The position numbers and the translations under genes are program-made. The notes beneath the pieces were generated by a model. It was not told the DNA's origin. It saw nothing but the letters and a program-made list of their open reading frames with translations, and ran no database searches. Positions 9,609 through 17,806 of a stretch of DNA of 64,000 bases are shown piece by piece (position 1 is the stretch's first letter; each line of letters starts with the position of its first letter). This stretch comes from Lachnospiraceae bacterium (GTDB lineage: Bacteria > Bacillota > Clostridia > Lachnospirales > Lachnospiraceae). Location: positions 62,001-126,000 of the forward strand of contig JAFOEY010000004.1 of NCBI GenBank assembly GCA_017387565.1, given 5' to 3'.

Positions 9609-10544
9609 CTATTCATGCAGACGGTGAATCAGTCGATAAACAATGTCTCCTTCATTAACTAAAGGCTCCGTATGAGAAAAGAATACGATTCCTTCCGTAT
9701 CAGCAACAATGGTTTCTATCACGTCGCCAAGAAACGGATCTATTACATAGCCCAGTTCCTGACCATAACGAACCTCCTGTCCCGTTTCAATCAGGCGTTT
9801 AAAAATACCGCTTTTTGTGGAAGAAACATTGCTTAAATCCTCCTCCAAAATAATATGGGAAATATAACCACTGTGACTTTCATATTTTATCAATCCCATA
9901 CGGGTCAAAAATCTCAAAACCGCAGCAACAGCCTGTTTTGCGCTTTTCTCATCAATCCGGTCGTTGGCATTGGTATAAACCGAAAATGCAGCTGTCATCT
10001 CATTCTGCCAATTATAATTTAATGTTTTGGTATCAATTGGCTGTGGCTTTCGAACCACAACATACGGCAGTCCAAACAAATTGGCAAGCGACGTGTTCTG
10101 GTATCCGGTTTCCATCATCCGGACATGTGGCACAAATTCTCCATTCAGATAAAAAGAAGCAAACTGAATTCCATAACTGTAGTCTTTGATTGCTTTTAAC
10201 AGACCACTGGCAATTCGCGAAGAAGTACTCTCTTCATCATTTCCCGGAAACATCCGGTTAATATCGGTATTATCCACCGGCCAGAATTTTCTCCCCACAT
10301 TCATGGAATAATAATTGATACAAGGAATAACCATGATTTCTTTATTGTTGGTAATACATCCGTTCTTTTCAAGTTCTCGTAATGCTTTAATCAACTGTGA
10401 ACAGATATAAAGCTGTTGTATCTCATTTCCTCTGACAGGACCTAAAATACATGCACTTTTCATCCCTTTTCCAAAGGAATAGCCTTTGATTTCAAAATCT
10501 TCCCGATAAGGAGCTTTCATGGAAAAAATGATCTGTTCTTTCAT
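9609..10544 (-). CDS. M14/AspA-like deacylase paralogue without zinc ligands
   Basis: A 311-residue relative of the succinylglutamate desuccinylase/aspartoacylase (M14) family, paired with the homologous gene upstream. In active members an H-x2-E motif and a later His bind zinc. Here the first motif reads PVRGNE, so the His is Arg38 while Glu41 remains. The second His position, aligned by the conserved V-R following the P, is Ala129 (IQFASF against IDVHAS). DxNRMFPG is kept (about 94-101). It is therefore probably catalytically dead, or works without zinc, perhaps as a subunit or scaffold of its neighbour. Its start overlaps the upstream stop as ATGA. The C-terminal barrel-like domain looks intact. 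Confidence 0.75.
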   Translation of the reverse strand: MKEQIIFSMKAPYREDFEIKGYSFGKGMKSACILGPVRGNEIQQLYICSQLIKALRELEKNGCITNNKEIMVIPCINYYSMNVGRKFWPVDNTDINRMFPGNDEESTSSRIASGLLKAIKDYSYGIQFASFYLNGEFVPHVRMMETGYQNTSLANLFGLPYVVVRKPQPIDTKTLNYNWQNEMTAAFSVYTNANDRIDEKSAKQAVAAVLRFLTRMGLIKYESHSGYISHIILEEDLSNVSSTKSGIFKRLIETGQEVRYGQELGYVIDPFLGDVIETIVADTEGIVFFSHTEPLVNEGDIVYRLIHRLHE

Positions 10545-11488
10545 GATTTTTTCTCCGTTTCTTCTTTCAAAATGCGACCTATAAGAGCACCTTCATAAGC
10601 AAGCGGATGTTCACGGAGTGTAAACAGCCTTCCATCACACGGAGCCTTTACCTGATAGATAACTTCGCCAAGAAGTGGATTAATCATCTCACCTAATACC
10701 ATCCCTTTGGTAACATAGGAGTCATTCTCGGCAAGAGGCATGAAAACACCCGATTCGGAAGCTCGGATAAAAGAAATATCGTCATTGCGGATAATGCGTG
10801 GTTCCATAACCGGAATCCCTTCATCTTCCCATAAACCAAGCTTGTTCATCAGATGAAGGATACCATCCACAACCTGCTCTCCATATTCTCTGTTAATACG
10901 ATTTCCAAGACCCATTTCCATGATAAGCGCAGGAACTCCCAGTTTGCACATACTGTATGCCAGACTCGATTCATGAACCGTTGCCGCTGCATTTATCCAA
11001 ATTAAATCGACATTTAGTTGTTTCGCATACGGAACCATCATATTCTCAAATTCTTCACTGATACGTACCTGTGGAATCTCTTTCACAAACGTATCGGATG
11101 CATGTACATCAATCACCACTTCTGCGCCTTTTAAAGAATCAACTATGGACGCAATTACTTTATCCATCATAGTTCCGTCCTTTTGTCCCGGGAACATATG
11201 GTTTAAATCCATATCTAAAATCGGTACTGTTCTCACTCCGGTATCCATTCCTAATGGATTTAATGCCGGATAAATATCGACCGTACCTCTCAACTTATAT
11301 TTTTGGGCTTTAATACGTCTAATTAATTCATAACATACAAACTGACCTTCTAATTCGTCTCCGTGAGCACCGGTGACCACACATATCCGACCACGATTCT
11401 CATTTCCGTTTTCCGGACATATACGATTTCTTCGAATTACAAGGTTTTCTTTGACATATAATGCTGCTTTTGTAACATTCTCTATCAT
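10541..11488 (-). CDS. Succinylglutamate desuccinylase/aspartoacylase-family (M14) deacylase
   Basis: A 315-residue metal-dependent amide hydrolase-like protein. Zinc ligands are visible: His42 and Glu45 in GAHGDE, and His129 in VIDVHAS. DLNHMFPG (about 94-101) and a glutamate in LIMEMGLGN fit the family. The real substrate is unknown; relatives remove acyl groups from amino acids. It starts one base after the TetR stop (TAG-T-ATG) and ends overlapping the next gene, so it is the third member of a tight operon whose fourth product is its zinc-less paralogue. The pairing suggests a heteromer, which is inference. Confidence 0.82.
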   Translation of the reverse strand: MIENVTKAALYVKENLVIRRNRICPENGNENRGRICVVTGAHGDELEGQFVCYELIRRIKAQKYKLRGTVDIYPALNPLGMDTGVRTVPILDMDLNHMFPGQKDGTMMDKVIASIVDSLKGAEVVIDVHASDTFVKEIPQVRISEEFENMMVPYAKQLNVDLIWINAAATVHESSLAYSMCKLGVPALIMEMGLGNRINREYGEQVVDGILHLMNKLGLWEDEGIPVMEPRIIRNDDISFIRASESGVFMPLAENDSYVTKGMVLGEMINPLLGEVIYQVKAPCDGRLFTLREHPLAYEGALIGRILKEETEKKS

Positions 11489-11489
11489 A

Positions 11490-12077
11490 CTACGTTTCTT
11501 CTTTCAGAAGTCCTTTCATCAAATAAAGGATTTCTTTATTGACCGCTTTTTCACTAATGCCAACTGTCTGGGACATCACACGCAGTCCTTCTAAAACATA
11601 CATCATATTACTGGCATATCCCTTAGGATCAGCACATACAAATTCCCCTGTTCTAACTCCGTCCGAAATAAGCTTTTCAATAATCTGTACGGCTGCATCA
11701 AATTGCAGTTTTAAAGGATTCTCTTTTAATGGATATTGGTTTTCAAAGAAAAATTCATAGGTTGCCCGAATCAGGCTCTCTTTTTTCTGGCATAATTCCT
11801 TCTTTTGTTCCTTCAAAAATAAAGCCAGAATGTCTGAACTGCTGGCCCTGTGAGAAACGGCTTTTGAAAAAACATCGTCTTCATCATCTTCCGAATCATT
11901 CAGAACTGCCAGAAAAATATCTTTTGTGCTGTCAAAATACAGATATAATCCACCACGACTGATTTCACATGCTTCTACAATATCCTTCATGGTAACGTCT
12001 TTATATCCTCTTTTGGAAAACACTTCTCTGGCTTTCTTTATTATATATTGTCTTTTTTGTGCTGATTTCTCGCCCAT
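11490..12077 (-). CDS. TetR-family transcriptional regulator
   Basis: A 195-residue repressor-type protein. The N-terminal DNA-binding domain is clear (about 10-56: REVFSKRGYKDVTMKDIVEA, then ISRGGLYLYFDSTKDIF). The C-terminal half is a helical ligand-binding or dimerisation domain without recognisable specificity. Its ATG overlaps the stop of the upstream gene as TAATG, and the next gene begins one base after its own stop, so all four genes share one transcript. A perfect 14-bp palindrome just downstream of the predicted operon promoter (13429-13442) is a reasonable autoregulatory operator. The inducer is unknown, perhaps linked to the deacylase substrate. Confidence 0.9.
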   Translation of the reverse strand: MGEKSAQKRQYIIKKAREVFSKRGYKDVTMKDIVEACEISRGGLYLYFDSTKDIFLAVLNDSEDDEDDVFSKAVSHRASSSDILALFLKEQKKELCQKKESLIRATYEFFFENQYPLKENPLKLQFDAAVQIIEKLISDGVRTGEFVCADPKGYASNMMYVLEGLRVMSQTVGISEKAVNKEILYLMKGLLKEET

Positions 12078-13381
12078 TATTCCTCTGACTCCGTTTCATC
12101 ATCATCACACAATTCTTCAACATTCTCTTCTGCCGGCTCTTCTGCAGTCTCTTCTGCCGATTCTTCTTCCAGCTCTTCCGCCGATTCTTCTTCCGGCTCC
12201 TCTGCAATCTCTTCTATCGATTCTTCTGCCGTCTCTTCTGCAGTCTCTTCTATCGTTTCTTCTTCCGGCTCTTCTGCTATCTCTTCTTCCGGCTCTTCTA
12301 CAGTTTCTTCAACCGCTTCTTCCGGCTCTTCTGCTGTCTCTTCAACCGATTCTTCTGCTGTCTCTTCAACCGTCTCCTCTGCGGTCTCTTCTACCGGTTC
12401 TTCTTCCGGTGCAAAAACAACTACAACTCCATTTTCTCTCTCATAATGAAGTCTGGGAATATCATCCGGATTAAGCTCCCCAGCAAGCACTGCTGCAAAC
12501 TCTTCATCCGTCCAATCCTCATCATCGACCGGTGTGAATTCATAATCACGGGGCAGTTCCACTTCAAATACAACTACAACCCCATTTTCTCTCTCATAAT
12601 GAAGTTTAGGAATATCATCCGGATTAAGTTCCCCTGCAAGCACTGCCGAAAATTCTTCATCCGTCCAATCCTCATCATCAACCGGCGGAAATTCATAATC
12701 AAAAGGCAATACAACTTGGGGAATATTTGAGGAAGCCGTTCCCTCAGAAGCCTCCGTCGTACCATGCTCTTTTTCCCATCGAAGTCTTGGTATATCATTC
12801 GGATCCAATTCTCCGGCAAGCACCGCAGCAAACTCTTCGTCCGTCCAGTCTGCTTCATCTACCTCCGGATATGTAAATTCCTCCTCTTCAGGATAACCCT
12901 CTGCAGGAATTTCATCTTCAATAATTAACGGTTCACTCCAAAATTCAACAATCTGGCGTGCCTTTTTCAATATATTAACAAAAATACGATGTTCAACACC
13001 GTCTTTCCACAGATATGCTTTGACCATTCCGCCAAATACATAACGTGATAATATGCATTGCAAAATATCCATGTGCATAATATCGGCTTTTTCAATCAAA
13101 GCAAGTTCATCCTCATAACTCTGAATATGTTTTCTGGTGTAAAAGTATTGGTAATTCTGCTCCATAAAGACTGTTGTACTGGCATCATTTAAAAATGCCA
13201 ACAAAATGGAATCATAAACCGGAAAAGACAAAGTATGTGCCATTTTTTCGCCGTCTTTATAGTATTTTGAAACATCCGCCCCGCTTTTTTCTTCCAGCCA
13301 CGGAATATATTTGGAAAGCCTGATCACATCCTGTTTAAACATTTCCAAAAATTCTTCTCTGCTAAATTTCTGTTTTTGCAT
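12077..13381 (-). CDS. Acidic repeat protein of unknown function, first gene of the TetR/deacylase operon
   Basis: A protein of 434 residues. The N-terminal 160 residues form a helical domain (RLSKYIPWLEEK, YILLAFLND-like segments) that I do not recognise. Then come three units of about 45-70 residues built on DWTDEEFAAVLAGEL followed by DIPRL; the second and third are nearly identical, also at DNA level, so the duplication is recent. The last 105 or so residues are low-complexity glutamate-rich (repeats of the EETAEE type). No signal peptide or membrane segment. The ATG at 13381 follows GGGGA; a GTG at 13399 lacks a ribosome site. Repeat number may vary between strains. It is coupled to the TetR gene by TAATG. 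Confidence 0.75.
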   Translation of the reverse strand: MQKQKFSREEFLEMFKQDVIRLSKYIPWLEEKSGADVSKYYKDGEKMAHTLSFPVYDSILLAFLNDASTTVFMEQNYQYFYTRKHIQSYEDELALIEKADIMHMDILQCILSRYVFGGMVKAYLWKDGVEHRIFVNILKKARQIVEFWSEPLIIEDEIPAEGYPEEEEFTYPEVDEADWTDEEFAAVLAGELDPNDIPRLRWEKEHGTTEASEGTASSNIPQVVLPFDYEFPPVDDEDWTDEEFSAVLAGELNPDDIPKLHYERENGVVVVFEVELPRDYEFTPVDDEDWTDEEFAAVLAGELNPDDIPRLHYERENGVVVVFAPEEEPVEETAEETVEETAEESVEETAEEPEEAVEETVEEPEEEIAEEPEEETIEETAEETAEESIEEIAEEPEEESAEELEEESAEETAEEPAEENVEELCDDDETESEE

Positions 13382-13428
13382 ACAAATCCCCAACTTCACT
13401 CATTTTTGTTAGACCTTGGTACCACTTA

Positions 13429-13442
13429 TGACATAGATGTCA
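13429..13442. promoter_or_regulatory. Perfect palindrome, candidate TetR operator
   Basis: TGACATAGATGTCA is a perfect 14-bp inverted repeat starting a few bases after the predicted transcription start of the acidic-repeat/TetR/deacylase operon, the usual place for an autoregulating TetR repressor. A second shorter palindrome, TGGTACCA, lies next to it at 13417-13424. Binding is inferred from position and symmetry only. Confidence 0.5.
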
Positions 13443-13452
13443 ATCTAAAAAA

Positions 13453-13481
13453 AGTATAGCATATTATCTTGATTTTGCCAA
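13453..13481 (-). promoter_or_regulatory. Promoter of the acidic-repeat/TetR/deacylase operon
   Basis: On the minus strand TTGGCA (13476-13481), 17 bases, then TATACT (13453-13458) with an upstream TG (extended -10). The -35 box lies inside the last codons of the VanZ gene, so this operon has its own promoter even though VanZ lies just upstream on the same strand. Confidence 0.65.
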
Positions 13482-13994
13482 TGGTGCAAAAATCGTTTTA
13501 CGCCCAATAAATCCGAATATTCTGGTAACAAAAATCCCCAATATCGCCCCGGAACTGTCAATCATCACATCCTTTTTAGACGGCGTCCTCCCTGCAATAA
13601 AAGACTGATGATATTCATCCAGATAGGCAAATCCTACACAAAGCGCTCCCGCAAAAATAACAAGCCAGATCCCACGCATTCCATAGACATAAAGCGGAAA
13701 CGCAACAGATACGGCAAGCAGGAAATATTCCGTAAAATGTGCCAATTTTCTCACATAATAGTGATATTCATCTGCTTTACTTTGAATTTGTGCATCACTC
13801 CAGTCCTTGTCCAGAACAATATTGGCAACTTCCACCATGGCTACACTGACCTTTCTGCTAAGTGCAGCAGAATCGGCTCCATTCTGTGCTGAAAAATTGA
13901 ATATCACATACATCATAATGATGGCAGGCAAAAAAGACAGCGGTTTTAACAGCATGCGCAATAATGTTTTAATGAATAACCAGATATATCGCAT
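13464..13994 (-). CDS. VanZ-family membrane protein
   Basis: A 176-residue membrane protein with about four hydrophobic segments. Family marks are present: FNFSAQNG near residue 33, YYVRKLAHFTEYFLL in the middle, then DEYHQSFIAGRTPSKKDV and DSSGAILG. VanZ proteins occur in many Firmicutes; one is tied to low-level teicoplanin resistance, but most have no known role, so resistance should not be assumed. The start follows AAGGAGAGGA. No van gene cluster is near; the downstream operon has a separate promoter. Confidence 0.9.
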   Translation of the reverse strand: MRYIWLFIKTLLRMLLKPLSFLPAIIMMYVIFNFSAQNGADSAALSRKVSVAMVEVANIVLDKDWSDAQIQSKADEYHYYVRKLAHFTEYFLLAVSVAFPLYVYGMRGIWLVIFAGALCVGFAYLDEYHQSFIAGRTPSKKDVMIDSSGAILGIFVTRIFGFIGRKTIFAPLAKSR

Positions 13995-14040
13995 ATTATC
14001 CTCTCCTTACAATCCAAATCATTTTATAATCTACAATTTC

Positions 14041-14151
14041 ATGATACCCGGATCAAAAGGTCAAAACATGAGAAAACAGCCCGAACAGGGCAGATTTCGA
14101 ATGTTTTAGTATTGCGAGAGCACAATGCGCGTAACAATCCGTTGGTATCAT
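14041..14151 (+). repeat. Family A dispersed repeat, internally deleted copy
   Basis: Starts ATGATACC and ends GGTATCAT like the complete copy at 23686-23873. It contains the AACATGAGAAA, GCCC-x-GGGC and ATTGCGAGAGC modules but lacks the first large hairpin and the last GGGTC hairpin. It lies between the VanZ start and the htpG terminator. Confidence 0.85.
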
Positions 14152-14212
14152 GAGAAAGAATCTCACTGAAATTTCAAATGAAAACACAGTGTATTTTCCT
14201 CGTTTGCGCAAC

Positions 14213-14253
14213 AAAAATTAGCATAGGCTAACTTCTTGTCAGCCTATGCTAAT
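14213..14253 (-). terminator. Intrinsic terminator of htpG
   Basis: Perfect 13-bp stem ATTAGCATAGGCT / AGCCTATGCTAAT with an 11-base loop. On the minus strand it is followed by a short T-run (TTTTT). It lies about 65 bases after the htpG stop. Confidence 0.8.
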
Positions 14254-14316
14254 TATAAATCATTTTTCTGTTTTGTCAAAATCTATGCTCAAGAACTTTT
14301 ATAAGAACCAACCCGA

Positions 14317-16404
14317 TTATTTTGTTAAAAGCATCATAATCTCATTGCTACGGGCAATAAACTTGGTCATTGCTTCCGGCGCAAGAGGTGCATTCTGCAA
14401 CTGAGCCAGATCATAGAGTTGTTCACAAATCATCTGTGTATGGTCTCCGTCTTCATGCTCCATAATGTATGCAACCAAAGGATGATTTGCATTTAATACA
14501 AGTGTCTCACCTTCATTGCCAAACATGCCCATATCCATTCCGCTTGAAGCATACATCTGCATCATATCCTGCATACGACGCGCATCTTCTGAAACTGTAA
14601 GAACAGATGAAACCTTCTTGTTTTTCAGTTTTTCAATCTTAACAGTCAGTTTGTCTTTCTTTAAAGCCTTCTTCATTTTCTTGGAAATGGATTCTGCTTT
14701 GGAATCGTATTCTTCCTGTGCTTTTTTCGAAGTCTTTGTCTTGAAAACGTCAGTTAAATCCGCATCAATACGGCTGAATTTAATGCCTTCATTTTTACTT
14801 TCAAGCTGTTGAACAAACGGTTGATCAATACGCTCAGTCAGATATACCGCATCCATCTTGGCCTGCTTAAACATATTAATATACTGACTTTGCTGCTTTT
14901 CATCTGTAACATAGTAGATGACTTTTTCTTTTGCTTCTTCTGTTTCCTCTGAAACCTCGTTATCCTTCTCTGCTTCATCTACGACTTCAGCTTCTACTTT
15001 TTCACCGTTTTCATCCACAGCATTTTCTTCATTGTCAGGATCAATCGGTTTTACTTCCAGACATTCGGGAAGTGTCATGTAATTGCCGTCTAAGTTTTTA
15101 AACAGAATATAATCTGTCATCTTTTCACAGAACTTGTCATCTTTTAAGCAGCCGAATTTGATAAACGGAGCAATATCATCCCAGCATTTTTCATATTCTT
15201 CTTTGTCCGTCTTGCACATACCGGAAAGCTTATCTGCAATTTTCTTACTGATAAATTCGGAAATTTTGGTTACAAATCCATCATTCTGCAATGCTGAACG
15301 TGATACATTCAAAGGAAGATCGGGACAATCGATGACACCCTTTAATAACATCAGGTATTCAGGGATTACTTCTTTGATATTGTCAGCAATAAATACCTGG
15401 TTATTATATAATTTGATTTTCCCTTCAATGGATTCATATTCCATATTGATTTTCGGGAAATAGAGAATTCCCTTTAAATTGAAAGGATAATCCATATTCA
15501 GATGGATCCAGAATAAAGGCTCTTTATAATCATGGAATACTTTTCGGTAGAATTCCAGATATTCTTCTTTCGTGCAATCTTTTGCATTTTTTGTCCACAG
15601 AGGATGCGTATCATTTACCAGCTCGGGGCGTTTTTTAATACGAACCTTTTGTTCCGGCTCTTTGGGATTGCCATCAGCATCCTTTTTATCCTCTTCCTTG
15701 GGCTCGATTTTTTCTACCACTTCATCCGTCGTAAGAACTTCCTCTTCTTTTACAACTTCCGTATCGGTTGTCTGGTATTTTCCAACATAAATTTCATAAG
15801 GCATAAATGCACAGTATTTTTTGATAACTTCTTTTGCTTCATATTCATTACAGAACTTGAGACAGTCTTCATTTACATGCAAGGTAATCTTTGTACCAAC
15901 CTCCTGCATGTCGCCGTCAGCCATATCAAACTCTGTACCACCATCACATTCCCAGTGAACTGGTGTAGCTCCTGCCTGATAAGACAACGTATCGATATCA
16001 ACCGTATCTGCCACCATAAATGCAGAATAAAATCCTAAACCAAAGTGACCGATAATCTGATCTTCATTTGTTTTATCTTTATACTTTGAAATAAAGTCCG
16101 TTGCACCGGAAAAAGCAATCTGGTTAATATACTCTTCTACTTCATCCGCAGTCATTCCAAGACCGTTATCCGTAATGGTAATTGTCTTATTCTCAGGACT
16201 TACTTCTACCTTAATCATCGGTTTGTAATCAGCCGGAAGTTCGTATTCTCCCATCATATCCAGCTTCTTTAATTTTGTAATAGCATCACAGCCGTTTGAA
16301 ATCAATTCTCTGTAAAAAATATCGTGATCAGAATATAACCACTTCTTAATCACAGGGAATATGTTATCGCTGTCGATTGATAAATTGCCATGTTTGTTTG
16401 CCAT
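14317..16404 (-). CDS. htpG: Molecular chaperone HtpG (bacterial Hsp90)
   Basis: An ATP-dependent cytosolic chaperone that helps client proteins fold under stress. The N-terminal GHKL ATPase domain is clear (SDNIFPVIKKWLYSDHDIFYRELISNG, ITDNGLGMT, GHFGLGFYSAFMV), followed by middle and dimerisation domains. It is 695 residues, longer than E. coli HtpG, because of acidic inserts (a charged linker near 230-265 and another near 490-530), common in Clostridia. The ATG at 16404 follows GGAAAG and begins MANKHGNLSI; an upstream in-frame ATG at 16467 would overlap the promoter. A perfect CIRCE operator lies upstream, so HrcA control is likely. Confidence 0.96.
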   Translation of the reverse strand: MANKHGNLSIDSDNIFPVIKKWLYSDHDIFYRELISNGCDAITKLKKLDMMGEYELPADYKPMIKVEVSPENKTITITDNGLGMTADEVEEYINQIAFSGATDFISKYKDKTNEDQIIGHFGLGFYSAFMVADTVDIDTLSYQAGATPVHWECDGGTEFDMADGDMQEVGTKITLHVNEDCLKFCNEYEAKEVIKKYCAFMPYEIYVGKYQTTDTEVVKEEEVLTTDEVVEKIEPKEEDKKDADGNPKEPEQKVRIKKRPELVNDTHPLWTKNAKDCTKEEYLEFYRKVFHDYKEPLFWIHLNMDYPFNLKGILYFPKINMEYESIEGKIKLYNNQVFIADNIKEVIPEYLMLLKGVIDCPDLPLNVSRSALQNDGFVTKISEFISKKIADKLSGMCKTDKEEYEKCWDDIAPFIKFGCLKDDKFCEKMTDYILFKNLDGNYMTLPECLEVKPIDPDNEENAVDENGEKVEAEVVDEAEKDNEVSEETEEAKEKVIYYVTDEKQQSQYINMFKQAKMDAVYLTERIDQPFVQQLESKNEGIKFSRIDADLTDVFKTKTSKKAQEEYDSKAESISKKMKKALKKDKLTVKIEKLKNKKVSSVLTVSEDARRMQDMMQMYASSGMDMGMFGNEGETLVLNANHPLVAYIMEHEDGDHTQMICEQLYDLAQLQNAPLAPEAMTKFIARSNEIMMLLTK

Positions 16405-16458
16405 AAAAAAATCACTTTCCTTTCCTAAAACAAGTGCCTGTTGCACCCGACATTTAGA

Positions 16459-16487
16459 AGTGTACACCCTGTCTGAAAGAATTTCAA
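16459..16487 (-). promoter_or_regulatory. htpG: htpG promoter
   Basis: On the minus strand TTGAAA (16482-16487), 17 bases, TACACT (16459-16464). It lies between the CIRCE element and the htpG start codon, with the CIRCE ending 8 bases before the -35 box. Confidence 0.6.
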
Positions 16488-16494
16488 CACCAAA

Positions 16495-16521
16495 TTAGCA
16501 CTCAATTTGCACGAGTGCTAA
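16495..16521. promoter_or_regulatory. CIRCE operator (HrcA binding site) of htpG
   Basis: TTAGCACTC, nine bases, GAGTGCTAA: an exact match to the CIRCE consensus, which is bound by the HrcA repressor at groE and dnaK operons. It sits about 90 bases before the htpG start. In Bacillus subtilis htpG is not a CIRCE gene, so this places htpG in the HrcA regulon here. Confidence 0.93.
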
Positions 16522-16583
16522 TAAATCTCTTGAAACCCTTGATTTTACTGGGGTTCCACAATTGTAAATTTTTTATAAAATGC

Positions 16584-16684
16584 TGATACCAGGGTCCAAA
16601 AGTCATACTTTTCATGCTTGCATGAAAAAGTATGACCTTGGGACCCGCAAAACATGAGAAAGTAGCCCGCTAGGGCGGATTTCA
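16584..16684 (+). repeat. Family A dispersed repeat, left-end copy
   Basis: Contains GATACCAGGGTCC, the hairpin TCATACTTTTCATGC with its complement, CCCGCAAAACATGAGAAAG and the GCCC-x-GGGC module, then stops at GGATTTCA. The right-hand modules are missing. Its end falls on the stop codon of the foldase gene at 16682, so the element abuts or forms that gene's 3' end. Confidence 0.85.
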
Positions 16685-17731
16685 CTGTAGTTTCAGTTCG
16701 CCCAAATACTGATCATAAACATCAAAAAAGTTAGAAGTCCGAATCTCTTCATCCTCAAATAATTCTATCTTTTTCCAACAGCTTTCATTCAATTGCGTAA
16801 TTTGTTCCCGCGCAAAAGATCCATATACATCATTAAATGCTTCTTTTTTTCGTTGCTCAACCATTCTGATTTTATTTTCATCCGTTTCCTGTCGATTGAG
16901 TGTACTCACACATCGTAGAATATAATATCCATCAATACAAAAGATTAAATCACTGATTTCTCCTTCTGCAAGATTAAATGCCACATTTTCTATTTCAGGA
17001 CTTTCCACACCTTTATAAAATGAATGGGTTAATACAGGATCATCACTGTATTCATTTGCAACAGTTTCAAAATCTTCTCCTGACTGCAGCTTTGCAAGGA
17101 CATCATATGCCTTTTGTTTTATTTGAAAATCATCAACCGGCGATTTCAAATATATCCAGTCTACCGTTACCGTTCTTGCTTCGTCATCACTGATTTCCGG
17201 GTTGATATCACGGATAATGTAAGTATAAACCTTATGTGCAATCAGATACTCAGTATAATACTCCGCAACATGTTCCTGTGTTAGATTCAATGCATCAATC
17301 TCATGCGGATTCAAAGAGGAATAATACTCCTTTGCTGCAGCTTCAACCAGCTTTTTTTCTTCCTCTGTTATTGTTACATGATTTTCTTTCGCTAAAAGAT
17401 TCATGATTTTAATCTGGGCCAGCTGCGCACCGACCATATCTTTCATCTTATCCTCCAGCGTTTGATTTTCCGAAGCAACGCTCCAAATTTCACTTCCATA
17501 GATTTCTTCATACCGATTCTGCGTATTGGTCAGATAAAGCATAAATTCATCCACACTACACACAGCCGTGCCAATCCGAAATACCCCATCCTTGTCAAAT
17601 CCGGTTGTCAATACCACCTTATCTATGGAACGATCAGAGAAAGGCAGCCTGCACCCAGTCAACATTGTCGTTAAACTGACAAATACTACAATAAATATCA
17701 AATACTTTTTCCGTTTTTTGTCCACAACCAT
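16682..17731 (-). CDS. Peptidyl-prolyl isomerase lipoprotein (PrsA/SurA-like)
   Basis: A surface-anchored foldase of 349 residues that should help secreted proteins fold outside the membrane. The signal peptide ends in the lipobox LTGC (Cys about 27). A SurA-type N-terminal region is followed by a parvulin-type rotamase domain near 190-285 (VDWIYLKSP, GEDFETVANEYSDDP, GEISDLIFCIDGYYILR). The start at 17731 gives a good charged N-terminus (VVDKKRKKYL), although its ribosome site is weak. The TGA stop coincides with the edge of a family A repeat, so the present C-terminus could have been altered by that insertion. Confidence 0.88.
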   Translation of the reverse strand: MVVDKKRKKYLIFIVVFVSLTTMLTGCRLPFSDRSIDKVVLTTGFDKDGVFRIGTAVCSVDEFMLYLTNTQNRYEEIYGSEIWSVASENQTLEDKMKDMVGAQLAQIKIMNLLAKENHVTITEEEKKLVEAAAKEYYSSLNPHEIDALNLTQEHVAEYYTEYLIAHKVYTYIIRDINPEISDDEARTVTVDWIYLKSPVDDFQIKQKAYDVLAKLQSGEDFETVANEYSDDPVLTHSFYKGVESPEIENVAFNLAEGEISDLIFCIDGYYILRCVSTLNRQETDENKIRMVEQRKKEAFNDVYGSFAREQITQLNESCWKKIELFEDEEIRTSNFFDVYDQYLGELKLQ

Positions 17732-17806
17732 ATATTTTCTAATTTTCCTTTTTCTGTTGGTTTTATTTTTGTAATATGGCCTACTCAGGTTATCTTATTC
17801 ATTCTA

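Noticed and set aside
11926-12474. Plus-strand ORF of 182 codons rich in Leu, Pro and Ser
   Set aside because: Antisense shadow of the Glu-rich repeat of the acidic protein.
13464-13994. VanZ as evidence of glycopeptide resistance
   Set aside because: No vanR/S/H/A/X genes; the family is common in susceptible Firmicutes.
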